NCBI GenBank assembly: GCA_019828595.1
Contig: JAHQRK010000019.1
Coordinates: 248,001 to 312,000, forward strand
DNA length: 64,000 nt
Direction of reading: 5' to 3'
From: Aphanomyces cochlioides
Lineage: Eukaryota > Oomycota > Saprolegniomycetes > Saprolegniales > Verrucalvaceae
Shown: positions 1 to 10,134 of the stretch, one piece after another
How the letters are laid out: every line of letters starts with the position of its first letter
Numbering within the stretch: position 1 is the first letter of the stretch
The notes under the pieces: generated by a model
What the model was told of the DNA's origin: nothing
The model's database searches: none
Seen by the model: the letters and a program-made list of their open reading frames with translations, nothing else
Translations under genes and position numbers: made by a program

Positions 1-1356
1 CAAAAATAAGACTGTGACCAAATAAATGGTAGGATAAATGAATTTCTGTTAATTATCCGGATTTATCAATGAAATCTCACCGTGACGAAGGAAGCGACCA
101 CATCTCCCTCCTTGAGGCTATTCGTCTCCAATCTATTCAAGCAGTGGACATCGCCAATTTTCTAGAATGAAAATTGTACTCACATTGTCAAAAGCAAATT
201 TAGACACTGACGTCTGTACATGTTGCGACAAAGAAGGAAGTTGGGGGGGATTTCGATGTGAATACCCAAATTTTGGTTGTTCAGGCCATTTTACTGCAAG
301 TTGCAGAATCCCATTTGTACGGCATATGTATTCAGGTGGTGTACCCTGGCAAGAGCTGGTGCATGAACCGAGCAGCATTGAGTGTGAATCGAACGTTTAG
401 TTATTTCTTATGCACCCCTGTCCCTATGTCTTCCTTCCATCGCACCTTCATTGACAGTAAACACCACCAAGTGCATTTCCTGTCTGTACTGTACTGCACA
501 TCATCACTCATTCCAGTTATACACATCTTCCCATGAATCGGGCGAATTGATCCATAAAGTCTGGGTCTTTTGCAGCTTTACTAAGTTCATGCGTCGTCGT
601 TGGTCATGCTGGAGTCGCTCTTTAATCTTATGGATGGAAAAGTCTTCCACCGGTCCGAATAAAAATGAATTTTTGGGAATATTGTCATTTTCAACCAAAT
701 TTGTGGTTTTGACCAAAAAGCGAATTCATTTTCAAATCGATTTCATCATACCTGAAGTGGTGTGTGTCAGTGTGTGTTTTGCTTGAGTTAGGTGGCTGAT
801 CGATTCTGATTGGCTGACTAATTTTTAATTTTTATTCTAGCCAATCAGAGAAGCCCGTTCGATTCGGAATCGATTCGAAACCTTGGTCGATTCAAACCGT
901 TCCTCACAATTTTGTATCAAAAGCACAATATCGAATTAAAAATAAACATGTCTTCATTTAAGCCTTGAGCAAATCTTTCAAAATGAAATGCAAAGCGAAG
1001 CGACAACACTCGAGATGGAGAAAGATCGAAGTGGATCGATCTTGCGCTAAACAACTCTCACTGCATGCCATTCAGTGTTTTTGCAAGTTCAAGAGCAACA
1101 ACATGGGCGTATGTTCTGTCACAGTAACCGCCATTGGGGCTTAAAATACTTGCGAGCATCCAAGTCATGCGGCGACCTGAAGTCTCGGAAGGTACTGTGT
1201 GATCTCATCCTGCCGTCGCTTGTTCTCAATAGCGAGCAGAAATTGATATCTTTGAGCATTCGCTCGGCCTGAGTGTACGTGGCTTCAAGAAAGCGTGCAC
1301 GAAGAAAGGTAGGCCGTCGTCTCTCTACCTGAGGCAACAATTGAGTAGATGCAGCA
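1..1356. other. Intergenic, no supported gene
   Basis: I see no convincing gene here. Short open frames exist on both strands but none has a recognisable domain. The stretch holds one copy of the palindromic word TTATCCGGAT near 53-62, and two facing copies of the CCAAT-type word (TGATTGGCTG near 808 and AGCCAATCAG near 838), which suggest a promoter or the edge of a degraded repeat. Confidence 0.5.
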
Positions 1357-1857
1357 ATGAAACTCGACGAAAAGCGGTCAGCATTTGGCACGACGCTGAA
1401 TACCCCCAGTGATTTTGTACCGTCGAAACCAGTTGTCGATAACAACCGCAAGAAGACTCGACCACAGTCAGCCTCTAGTACTCGCCGACCACAGTCTGCC
1501 TCTTGTGCTCGAAAATATGAAACAACAAAGCCAGAAGAGCTCCCCATCGACTTCGTCTACGATCTCGAGACACGGAAGAAACTCCGCGCTGCGATTGATT
1601 CAGAGCGCCATGAATTGCTTGAACTTAACCAAGAGCGCGAACAAGACTTGCGCGACGCAGATCTTTGGCTCGTGGACAAGCGACGACCACGAAAGGAGAA
1701 AGTGTGCTGGTCAACACCGCGTCGAAATGTGCCAACTCCAACACGACGTGATTGCTCTCTGGGGAAGACCAGCCCTCTGCACCAAGCGCTGGACGAAATT
1801 GTGTGGTCTCGCCCAAAGAAACAGCGACCCAAATCTGCGGTCAATCGACGGAACTAA
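1357..1857 (+). CDS. Small basic protein with RPQSA/RPKSA motifs
   Basis: A single-exon frame of 166 aa starting at ATG 1357. I do not recognise a named family. The N-terminal third carries two copies of a basic RPQSAS motif (about residues 35-50), and the C terminus ends with a related RPKSA motif followed by NRRN. The middle (about residues 65-110) is charged and likely helical, with a Glu/Arg-rich stretch. Short R-P-x-S-A repeats are common in cytoskeletal and ciliary proteins of zoosporic protists, so a flagellar or microtubule-associated role is possible, but this is inference only. It is tail-to-tail with LSM3, with about 100 bp between the two stop codons. Confidence 0.6.
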   Translation: MKLDEKRSAFGTTLNTPSDFVPSKPVVDNNRKKTRPQSASSTRRPQSASCARKYETTKPEELPIDFVYDLETRKKLRAAIDSERHELLELNQEREQDLRDADLWLVDKRRPRKEKVCWSTPRRNVPTPTRRDCSLGKTSPLHQALDEIVWSRPKKQRPKSAVNRRN

Positions 1858-1958
1858 GTGGCTGAGAATGTGCACTTCTCCGAGTGGCAGACATCACCCT
1901 ACCACACAGAGGCGCCCTCAAGGAGGCGACGCAAGTAGGGGCTAATCGAGATATCGTT

Positions 1959-2246
1959 TTATTTGGTTGATGCGGTGCGCAATGGCGGTGCAACGAGGAT
2001 AACGACATCTCCTCGAACAAATAGCATTTCCACTTGGCGCTTTGCTTGCTTGACAATCTCTTCGTATGTTTCTTGGTCAAGCTCAACGCTCGTCACTGTT
2101 TCTTCCACGTCGCTGAGCACCATGTTCAAATGCTGATCGTAAGCCTGCAGCTTTCCTCTGAGTTCTCTCTCGCCACGGCACTTGACATAGATGCGTTCAT
2201 CTAGACTGAGCTTGATCAAATCGAGCGGTTCAGTGATCGATGCCAT
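1959..2246 (-). CDS. LSM3: U6 snRNA-associated Sm-like protein LSm3
   Basis: A single exon of 95 aa. The product is a subunit of the LSm2-8 ring that binds the 3' oligo-U tail of U6 snRNA in the nucleus, and of the LSm1-7 ring in cytoplasmic mRNA decay. The start [19 protein letters not shown], the Sm1 part with [19 protein letters not shown] and the Sm2 part with [14 protein letters not shown] are all present, and the length matches the family. The ATG at 2246 was chosen because the Sm fold begins directly after it. The frame stays open upstream, but that part has no Sm similarity and crosses the TCCGGA motif at 2336-2360. Confidence 0.93.
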   Translation of the reverse strand: MASITEPLDLIKLSLDERIYVKCRGERELRGKLQAYDQHLNMVLSDVEETVTSVELDQETYEEIVKQAKRQVEMLFVRGDVVILVAPPLRTASTK

Positions 2247-2335
2247 CCTTGGTCGGCTTCGTGTGGAAGGAAAGTTGCTCAAGAATGTACGGTCATGATG
2301 TACTGCATGAACACCGTACAGCCCGTACGTGCACT

Positions 2336-2360
2336 GATCCGGATAAAACCAATTATCCGG
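2336..2360. promoter_or_regulatory. Candidate promoter palindrome (TCCGGA) upstream of LSM3
   Basis: GATCCGGATAA followed by ATTATCCGG, two half-overlapping copies of a palindromic word about 90-115 bp upstream of the LSM3 start codon. The same word lies upstream of several other genes in this window, so I propose a core promoter element. Confidence 0.4.
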
Positions 2361-2539
2361 GTACAAAATATCAACCAAGCCCTAATTTCACTCTAAACCT
2401 TTGCAAGCTCTACTACTCCCCTGCAAATCACAATGGATCGTTGCAACCAAACTCGAATGCTATCTTCATAGCGTAGCGCATGGATGTCCTTCCTTGGTAT
2501 GCAGATATAATTTCGAAAGCTAAAGTCTGAATTACACTA

Positions 2540-2587
2540 CACCTTTGCCCGTCCAACTTGGGACTATTCCTCAGTCAACTTGGAAAT
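2540..2587 (+). repeat. Left terminal inverted repeat of the Tc1-type element
   Basis: The first 17 bases match the other end exactly. Similarity continues, with a few mismatches, through a second shared block CAGTCAACTTGGAAA for about 48 bp in all. Confidence 0.85.
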
Positions 2588-2685
2588 AAATATTTTCGAA
2601 ATAGTGTCAAAAGTTAAATGAACAAAATTAAATGAATATAATGTATTCAATGTGAGAATATCCTCATTCATGTTGGGACGTAAAG

Positions 2686-3764
2686 TCAGTTCCCATACTG
2701 CATGTCAACCATTCGAAGCGCTCTATCAACATTGGTTTGGCAATGCAAGGCTTCTCTCATGACAAGTGACTTGGTAATGAGACTCATTGATTCCTCACCG
2801 GCAACTTGTAGAAGGTTCATTCGACTTTCAAGAAACGAAGCAAATTGCCGACGGTCGAACATTTCTTGAGTATGGGCGGCAAGGTAGCGCTTGATTCCAG
2901 ACTTCAACACACTGAAGCAGTGCTCAATAGGGTTGAGCATTGGAGAATAGGGACCCAGTCGCAGCAGTACCAAGTCGGCATGAGGAGAACAACGAGACTC
3001 GGTCTGGCTATGCGCCGGAGCATTGTCGAGTACGACGACGACATTCTTGTTCACGTAATTCGATTCCCATGATTCAAACGACTTGACAGCCTTGTAGATC
3101 CCATCAACAAACGAAGCATTTTCGTCCATTTTTATGCTTCCACGGCAGAAGCGACGACAAACCACGCCATCTTCACTTGAAACGGCAAGCTGGAGCTGCA
3201 AGTTGGGTCCATGTGAAGCTGGCAGGATTGTCGTGGCTCTCTGACCGCGCTTGGAACGCCCTTGGTTTCGCTTGCAGTATAGATTGTAGTTTGTCTCGTC
3301 ATAATACACAACATAGTCCCCATTTCGTTGGTGTTGAATAAGGTTTTCGGCAAATTGACGGCGTTTCTCTTTGTTGGCTTGATTGTTGCAAGCTTCCGCC
3401 TCTATTCTTGTTTGTTTGACAGTGTATAACATTCCAATAAGGTGTCGGCTTTTTGTTTGAGTTGATATGTCAACGCTCGGAAACTCACTCTTGAGGAAGA
3501 TTTTCATTTGTCCTAGAGTATACAAGCAATTTTCGTTCAAGTAGCGCCTAGGGCGTCTCTCATACGCTCGGTTACCTTTGTTTGGTGTGGCCCACCTCGA
3601 GGTAAACATGCAGCTCTGTTGCTGCTTATGACCCTGTAAGCTGTGGATAACGGAACACAGTTGTGTTTCGCATTAAGCTTCCAGTCGGGGTCTCCACGAT
3701 TGTACGCATCGAGAACCCTCTGTTTTTCCTCTTCTGAGGGCGTGCGCTTTGCAGACTTTGGCAT
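2686..3764 (-). pseudogene. Tc1/mariner-like transposase, one frameshift
   Basis: The N-terminal helix-turn-helix part reads from ATG 3764 (MPKSAKRTPSEEEK) and runs into a stop near 3537. The rest (DDE catalytic domain) is open in another frame from about 3609 to 2686. The shift lies near 3540-3555, where the N-terminal frame ends RMRDAL and the second continues RYLNENCLYTL. One lost base explains it. All catalytic positions are present: the Asp in YYDETNYN, the Asp in VVLDNAPAH, and the Glu in YSPMLNPIE, with about 33 residues between the last two. A full protein would be about 370 aa. It lies inside well-formed TIRs, so the lesion is recent, or a sequencing error. Confidence 0.85.
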
Positions 3765-3955
3765 TAAGGGAGATTGAAAAGTGACTTAATTGGTTGTGCT
3801 GACTACAGTGACTACCTCTCTGAAGTGAATTATTGGCGCCCAAAGTTCCCGCCCATTGCACCAAATCTCATTTTGGATGTGGCATTTCTCACTTTGATTT
3901 CATCCTTCTCATTTATTACCTCTCAATTAAATATGAAATAGATTTTGAATTATCT

Positions 3956-4003
3956 ATTTTCAAGTTGACTGTGGTTTTGTCTCAACTTGGACGGGCAAAG
4001 GTG
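3956..4003 (-). repeat. Right terminal inverted repeat of the Tc1-type element
   Basis: Reverse complement of the left end. It reads CAACTTGGACGGGCAAAGGTG and then the TA target duplication at 4004-4005. Confidence 0.85.
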
Positions 4004-4005
4004 TA

Positions 4006-4460
4006 CTCAGTGATGTCATTCTATCCAATGAAATCATTCTATTTGGTAATTTATAGCCAATCAAAATCATTATGCATCGTTATTTTGTGATGGCAATCGA
4101 CCTTGAAGCAAGTACAAGCGATTTCATCCTGTGGTTTCTCTCGCAGTTTTTGCGATAAACTCAGAAGAGAGGGAGATTAGAGGTAGAGGCGATTCCTAAC
4201 GATGTGGCTACACATAATGACAGCTTGAGGCAAATCCCAATCAAATCTGCGACGTAATCGACATTAAAATTTAGACCAATCAAATCGCGTTTATGGTATA
4301 TTTGAAACCAATCAAAATTCATTATTTATTGTCGTTTTGCTGAAAATTTGTAGATTTGACCAATAACATTGACCTTTTTGTTCCGGAACTTGTTATGATA
4401 TTAACCAATCAAAACGAGGCTTCGAATCATCGCAAGCACAGTCTCTCGTTTGTTGTCGGC
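4006..4460. other. AT-rich leader with repeated CCAATCA words
   Basis: No gene seen. It has at least five copies of CCAATCAAA or CCAATAAC (near 4060, 4237, 4273, 4308, 4356 and 4401) within about 350 bp, upstream of the open frame at 4461. The spacing suggests a promoter or transposon subterminal repeats. Confidence 0.45.
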
Positions 4461-5579
4461 ATGAGTTGGAATTCAACTCCGACAGGATCTACTACACGGC
4501 ACACAAACCTCGAAGCCTCGCCGTATTTGCCGCGGCGTCGTTCACCTCGTTTTTTAACACCGAGTCCTTTGCAAAGCGTCGCGCCAAGACCTGCTCGATC
4601 TGCTTCGGCGGCACAAATTGAATCACAGGAACCACTCCCTGCACCACGACCGCCACCACAGCCGCACGACTCTCTATTCCGATTCACCGTTGACATTCGA
4701 TTGAAGAAAACGACTGGTCAACGTCTAGATGGCTCAGACAAACTTGGTTTGCACATGATAGCCTTGAACGACTGGACCAGTATCAAACGACGAATTTGGG
4801 AGATTTGCGCTCCATCACTGCTGCAACCTTTGGCAACGTACTCCGGCGAACCTTTGGTGTGGAATATGGCTAACGAACCACCAAAAATTGATCTGTTTGA
4901 AAAGTACATTGCGATGCGGATACAAACGACGAGCGGTGCTCGCAATCTACCAATGTGGCAAACTGACCAGGATGCGCACAAGGCGCTAGCAAAATACCGG
5001 GAAAAAACGATAACAATCTCGGTGTACAAGTGGGGGAACGAATTATCAACTGGGGCGCAATATATGTCGTTCAGTAAGGCTTGTCTCGAACCTGCGAATG
5101 TAAATCGATCTGGTGCCGCTGCAGAGGCTGAACAACAAGATGTCATTCGACAAATGCAGTCAGAATGGACCAATTTAGAAGCACCACAAATGGCTTGGCG
5201 TATGTGGGCTAATGAAGTCTGTGAGCTCCCTGAAGGACAGCGGTCTCGTGCGATTTCCAAAGGACCTGCCAACTTCATACAATATTTTCGGACAACATCA
5301 TCAACTGCTCATGCACATATTGTGCGTCTCAAACGTAATTGTCGTTTGGCTTTGGATCTTGTCGATGGCGCGATACTACAATTCAACGAGCTGCGTGCTG
5401 TTGTTGCCCAACAGCGCATATTGACAGATGCGAAAATGGACGCATTTGAAACAATGCTGAAGACAAAAATGGAAGCAATTGAAGCGTATGCAGAAGACAT
5501 AGATCCTCGTCCTGATGACATGGATATTATACGTGTTCTGGGAGCAATTCCGAGTCAAGAGGATGATGATCATTTGTGA
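4461..5579 (+). CDS. Unknown protein paired with a transposase
   Basis: A 372-aa frame from ATG 4461. The frame is open upstream to 4356 with another ATG at 4395, but those positions overlap CCAAT-type words. The first 70 residues are Pro/Ser/Arg-rich and look disordered. From about residue 75 the protein is a compact mixed-charge domain with several Trp residues (motifs LNDWTSIKRRIWE and KWGNELSTGAQYMSF), then a helical C terminus and an acidic tail. I do not recognise the family. The convergent position 22 bp from a DDE transposase suggests an accessory protein or DNA-binding partner of the same element. A host gene next to an insertion is the alternative. Confidence 0.6.
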   Translation: MSWNSTPTGSTTRHTNLEASPYLPRRRSPRFLTPSPLQSVAPRPARSASAAQIESQEPLPAPRPPPQPHDSLFRFTVDIRLKKTTGQRLDGSDKLGLHMIALNDWTSIKRRIWEICAPSLLQPLATYSGEPLVWNMANEPPKIDLFEKYIAMRIQTTSGARNLPMWQTDQDAHKALAKYREKTITISVYKWGNELSTGAQYMSFSKACLEPANVNRSGAAAEAEQQDVIRQMQSEWTNLEAPQMAWRMWANEVCELPEGQRSRAISKGPANFIQYFRTTSSTAHAHIVRLKRNCRLALDLVDGAILQFNELRAVVAQQRILTDAKMDAFETMLKTKMEAIEAYAEDIDPRPDDMDIIRVLGAIPSQEDDDHL

Positions 5580-5601
5580 TAAAGCTTAAACGTTAGCCTG
5601 A

Positions 5602-6714
5602 TTAATTCTCTTCTTCGTCTACGTCGCGCTGTGTAAACTCAAGAAGATTCTGTACGTCTTGCATGTCGTTTGGACCTATACGTACTGTTTTGCTTTCTAA
5701 AGCAATTGCCGGATTGAAAACACCATCTCTTCTATAGCCACAATGCTCAAAAACCGTCTGCATATTGAAGCCTTGGAACTCCATCAGCATTCTCAATACA
5801 AATTGCTCAATGGGTTCACGTGAGTTTTCCACATAATGCCGTCGCATGCACTTCTTAACAAGCCCAAATAGGTACTCAATTGGGTTGTAAAATGGACAGT
5901 AGGCAGGTAGAAACAAAGGCACGATGCCAATTGATCTCAAGTACCGGATAATTGCTGGATGGCAGTGTATTTTTGCGCCATCCATGATCCGAATCGAGCC
6001 TTGTCCCGGGTACACCTTCACTGATTTGCTGGTGTGAGCGTGTATTCTGCAACATTCGACAAACTTGGCGCGATCGAACGTCCCTTCAGTGTGGAGTATC
6101 TCCACTATGCCATCGATACTGATCCAACACAATACTGAGACTCGCGCCTTTCGATTAAATTCGCCTCTAAAAGCAAGTTTCTTCCCTTTAAGACAATAAC
6201 CACGGGTCCGAAGCATCCCACGATTGTCGAAGCTTGCTTCATCCAGAAACTGAATGTTCAATTGATTCCAGGCCACTGAGTTCATCTCTTTTGTGAATCG
6301 TATGATATCGTTGAATTTGATATGGATCGCTCGGCGTTCGAGAACTTTTCTTGTGTATCCATTCTCGTGAAGAATTTGCCATATTGTTGGCACAGAGATC
6401 GTCGTTTGATGCTGGAGCTGAAACGAAGCCTTCGCTTCATCTAGAAAAGCCAAGGGGTGGTTTTCAAAGTACTGAATGACCCACATCTTTTGAACCCTTG
6501 TGAATTTGGTGGTCATTTTTGTGGACGCCTTCCTCTGGTAAGTTCCTTCTGTTTCGTACCGCTGGATCCAATTGTCAATTGTGTTGACATGTTTTTTGTA
6601 GAGTCTTGACAATTCTTGCTTTGAAACGCCCAAGAAGTAGTAACCATAAAGCGCGTGCATGACCGTATTCACCGAAGCGTGGCGCTGCTCCACAGCTTGC
6701 AAAAGCGACGCCAT
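5602..6714 (-). CDS. DDE_3-type transposase (IS630/Tc1/mariner superfamily), intact
   Basis: A 370-aa uninterrupted frame from ATG 6714. The N terminus has a helix-turn-helix pair (SKQELSRLYKKHVNTIDNW, then a second helix-rich part) for terminal-repeat binding. The catalytic core has FLDEASFDNRGM (first Asp), RIMDGAKIHCHP (second Asp) and PAYCPFYNPIEYLF (Glu), with 34 residues between the last two. It would cut and paste the element at TA sites. There are no stops, frameshifts or lost catalytic residues, so it may be active. It is distinct in sequence from the transposase at 2686-3764. Confidence 0.9.
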   Translation of the reverse strand: MASLLQAVEQRHASVNTVMHALYGYYFLGVSKQELSRLYKKHVNTIDNWIQRYETEGTYQRKASTKMTTKFTRVQKMWVIQYFENHPLAFLDEAKASFQLQHQTTISVPTIWQILHENGYTRKVLERRAIHIKFNDIIRFTKEMNSVAWNQLNIQFLDEASFDNRGMLRTRGYCLKGKKLAFRGEFNRKARVSVLCWISIDGIVEILHTEGTFDRAKFVECCRIHAHTSKSVKVYPGQGSIRIMDGAKIHCHPAIIRYLRSIGIVPLFLPAYCPFYNPIEYLFGLVKKCMRRHYVENSREPIEQFVLRMLMEFQGFNMQTVFEHCGYRRDGVFNPAIALESKTVRIGPNDMQDVQNLLEFTQRDVDEEEN

Positions 6715-6990
6715 GGCAGAATGCAGACGTGATTTCAGCCGGATGAGCTCGTTTCAAAATTACTGTCGTATGATTGGCTGCCCGACTTCACAGAGATGAT
6801 GACGTAGGTGATGACGTCATAAAAATACTGGCTTCTGATTGGTGTTCCGATTTTGTGCCCGACATTTTGCCTGACCGATTTGCGTTGCATCTCACAATTT
6901 CGGAACAAAACCACAATAAATTGTAATACAAATATCCCGCCAATCAGGTTTGAATTTTGATCGAAAAAGAAAGACGATCAGGTCGGCGAC
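6715..6990. other. Short non-coding stretch between transposase and next gene
   Basis: It contains TGATTGGCTG (near 6770), TGATTGGTG (near 6837), GCCAATCAGG (near 6940), and a small direct repeat of GATGACGTAGGTGATGACGTC (6797-6817, CRE-like TGACGT cores). This is probably a bidirectional promoter for the two flanking genes. Confidence 0.4.
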
Positions 6991-8312
6991 ATGACAACAT
7001 CGCCGACGAAGTCTCCAGACCAAAAGAGACGACGCCAGGACAGTCCATCGAGCCAAGATGGAAAGAAAGCTCGCCGTTCGAGCCATGGTGGGAAGCGCGT
7101 TACGTTCGTCGACGCTAAAGTGATCTTGTATCACGACGACTTGGCTCCCTTGACCCGATTTGGAGGACTCAACGCTCCAAAGCACGATACACACGAGCAG
7201 GACGAACGCCAGAGCAGAGAATTGGATGCAGATACACCTCTCTCACATGCCCATGCTTTGGAACTGCGAGAAATGATCCAGCATTTGGGATGCGGGCTTG
7301 AACTGCCCTGCACGTGCGACAACTTAGACGTGCTGAGAGCGCAGTTTCAACTCATGGAAAAGATCCATGCTCAAGCCGTCATGGAATTCGGCGAATACGA
7401 AAACACTGAAGATGGCATCTCGCCATGGTTGGCACGAAAGGATATGCCTGGGTTTGAAGGCATGGGCTACACATTTGGCCATCGTTTTGTAACCATCGAG
7501 CAGTACATTGCAACCATGGAAGACATTCGTCTCGTGCAAATTCTCAAGGCTCATCAAGTGGCTGTGCCTCCTTTCGTCCTCCCCAAGACAAGACATCGCG
7601 TGCCTTCATCTCAGCTCATTGCTCTCCATTTCATGAACGGCGGGCGAGCCCTCGACCAATTGACACTACCAGAGTTGCGCCTTGAATGCACCCTTCGAAA
7701 CATGCCCGACATTGCGGCATCCACCAAGCACAAGAAAAGTCAACTCGTGCGTATTCTAAAGGTGCGCCATTTGCATCCATCCACGTCTTAATCTCCTTTA
7801 CTTAGCCTATCTTTGAAGACGAATACTTCACGCGGTGTGCCGAAAGAGAGCAGCGCGAGCAAATGGAGTTTCTCGTCTCGAGTACGTCTTTCTCAAGCAT
7901 TTTCATGCCAACGACGCATCTCGTAGATTTGCTCATCGAAGCTGCTGAGGCGAAAATGAGACGTTGCCTTGACAAAACCTTTCGACGGCATCTAAATGAG
8001 CCAAGCAAACCGAGCGAGCCATTGCTCGAGACGCAAGAACTGCCGCCTTCGCCAACTGTCCAAGATCTCTCGGCTCTCTTCGTCAAGCTTGTCCATTTGC
8101 ATCCCCAAGCAAACTGTCCATGTCAAGGCATCACCACATCGGCCAATCCCACCACAACGACAGTAGCAACCGACACGACGGCTACAATAGCCACTCCTCC
8201 AGCCACTCCTCCATCGACTCCTCCAGCCACTTCTCCAGCTGATGCTCCAGCCACTCCTGTAGCCAACGCTGCAGCCAGTACTCCAGCAACTCCTCTGTCT
8301 TCTTCATCATAA
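6991..8312 (+). CDS. Nuclear-type protein with SAP-like motif and Pro/Thr/Ala tail
   Basis: Proposed exons 6991-7761 and 7806-8312 with a 44-nt GT-AG intron, giving 425 aa. Without splicing the first exon would end at a stop at 7789-7791. With it, the frame runs on through IFEDEYFTRCAEREQ into the second frame. The N terminus is lysine/arginine-rich (PDQKRRRQDSPSS), a likely nuclear localisation signal. Residues about 225-257 (LTLPELRLECTLRNM and following) resemble a SAP-type DNA-binding helix pair. The last 60 residues are almost all Ala, Thr, Pro and Ser, in repeats such as ATPPSTPPATS. I do not recognise a named family, and a chromatin role is inference. Confidence 0.6.
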
Positions 8313-8911
8313 TCCAGTTGCTTCCTCTGGCCAAGTCGTCTGTCTTGTCAACAAACGTACCAAGGCGTGGTACTTTTTGTCATCATGGGCTGTCCGTTTG
8401 AATCTTGGAACGACGCCAGGCATGCGTGGCTTCTTGCGTGGCTGTATTGTTCCTCGTCGATCCACTTGGTTCGAGATACGACTGGGCCTCTGTTTTAGCG
8501 TACACGCGACACTCGTCGACGTCCGTCCGCCTGGGCTGGCTACAGCCGCGCTCGTCATTTGTCGATTTCTCCTCTCGCGACTACATGAGCTACGACAGCA
8601 CTGCTCCCTTGGATGGCAATCCTCGCCGACGCAAAGACAACGACAGGCTCTCCTCTATTTGAGCCAACACGCCGCCACTCTTGCGGTACGGATGTAGCGC
8701 TCCGCCACAATTAGGTGGTGCGGCTTCTGTGTTCAAGGAAAGACCAGTAGCTTCAGCTCGACGACCCGTGGAACTGCACGACGTCGCGTGGAACAGCTTG
8801 AAGCATCATGGTGGTTTGCTTGCTAGGAAGACATGAAGAGAGAGAACGCAGAGGGGGGATGGACATGCAAGACTGTGAGTCATTAAGTTAACGAGGCAGC
8901 GACACACTTGA
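8313..8911. other. Intergenic, one ambiguous open frame
   Basis: No clear gene. A plus-strand frame ending at 8662 (RDYMSYDSTAPLDGNPRRRK near its end) reads like protein but has no ATG in a plausible position and no family, so I do not call it. Confidence 0.35.
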
Positions 8912-9308
8912 CTAGAATTCCATGAGCAGGATCGTGTCGAGCTCGATGTGGGGCACGTCGAACAGCCCCTTGCCGCACGTGAGAGCCCCAAAGTCCGCCA
9001 GCAGTTCATCGACCGTCTTGACGTTGTCGCCAGCAACTTCTTTGCCAGGACAAGACGACGGTGGAATCTCGACGCTGTCGGGGACCACTTCCATGGCTCG
9101 AGCAAAAGTTGCCAAGACGGACATTGCGGCTGCAGTTGGGCGCATCGCAACGCCGCTTGCCACCGTGACGGACGCACAAGTTGCGAGCATAGACTTGGTT
9201 TTGGCAGCTCTCGACGAGGCATCGACTGCGGTTCTTGTGGAAGGAGCACTTCCACGATCCAGGCACGACCGAGTTGTTGCAGTCGTTGAAGAAGCACGTT
9301 GCAGTCAT
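8912..9308 (-). pseudogene. WRKY19-like zinc-finger gene, internally deleted
   Basis: ATG 9308 opens MTATCFFNDC, and the first three Cys/His fingers are intact (WKCSFH, LCVRHGGK and FCSSHG). Fingers four and five, present in every intact paralogue here, are missing. The sequence jumps straight to an acidic C-terminal tail (VPDSVEIPP, then DELLADFGAL, then ELDTILLMEF) that lies in a different frame. An internal deletion of a length not divisible by three explains this. Translated as it stands the protein stops at 9006, after about 100 residues. Confidence 0.75.
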
Positions 9309-10134
9309 GGGTTCAAGGCAACGACGAGACGAATGCAAGTTGCAAACTGAGCAATTGAATCTCTCGAGATCAACTTCGCCCCCCTCTTTCACGACATGGC
9401 TTGTGACGTGAATGTGGTGCGTCACATAAGTGTGTGAGCGATCGAAGCCGGCGCTTTCTCTCTTCAGCAACACACTCTCGTTGGAGCACAATTGTGGACA
9501 AGCCACGTCGCGTGCTGCGTGCATATCTCTCGACTCCACACATTGCATTGCGATTGACTATTACGGCATGGGATGAAACCATATCAACCTCATGTCGAGT
9601 CTGCCGCGCTTGCTCTTCTAATCTTGATTCCAGTGGGTGGACGAGCTCTTTCGCTGGTGGCCAGACGAAGCCGCATGAAGCCGAGCTGTCCTCGAGACGT
9701 ATGACCGAGCAGGACTGCTGGATGATGTTGGAACCAACTGTAAGGACACGATCGAGGGGGATAAGTCAAGATGGTCCGTGGGTTGCAAATGCTGCGTTTT
9801 TGCAAGGATCAAGGGTCTTGATCGCGAGGGGGAACCAGGGGAAATGGGGGGAACGTCCCCTACGTAGCTCCGAGAGAGTCTGCCGCAAAGTCCCGTCAAC
9901 ATTGTCAAGCAACGCTTTAAAGCTGCGTGGGGGAGCGGAAGAAAGCCTCTACGTAATTGCAACCACTTTAAGAGTAGATGCTGACAGATAGCGGTCAACA
10001 TGGCTGCCCGAGCGTCTCACTAATCGATGTCTGTCCAACGTTGTTGTCCCTCGAGGGTGCCTGGAATGCTTCCGCCATGTTATGGACAGTACAGAGGCGT
10101 CGCAAGCTCTCGAGGATGCAACACAAGTGGAAAC
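9309..10134. other. Intergenic, nothing recognised
   Basis: No domain or strong coding signal on either strand. There are only short overlapping open frames. Confidence 0.5.

Larger units (their letters stand above)
2540..4003. mobile_element. Tc1/mariner-type DNA transposon with TIRs and TA duplication
   Basis: A 1464-bp element with near-identical terminal inverted repeats. The left end begins CACCTTTGCCCGTCCAA and the right end is its reverse complement. Both ends are directly flanked by TA (2538-2539 and 4004-4005), the target duplication expected of the IS630/Tc1/mariner superfamily. It carries one transposase on the minus strand, interrupted by a single frameshift. With clean ends and one lesion it looks like a fairly recent insertion. 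Confidence 0.88.
4324..6920. mobile_element. Probable two-gene DNA transposon (boundaries tentative)
   Basis: Two convergent genes, an unknown protein (4461-5579) and a DDE transposase (5602-6714), have only 22 bp between their stop codons. Outside them, TTTATTGTCGTTTTGCTG near 4328 resembles the reverse complement of the stretch near 6890-6912 (TTTATTGTGGTTTTGTTC). This could be a terminal inverted repeat, but I see no clear target duplication, so the ends are a guess. The gene pairing is the stronger evidence. Confidence 0.45.
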
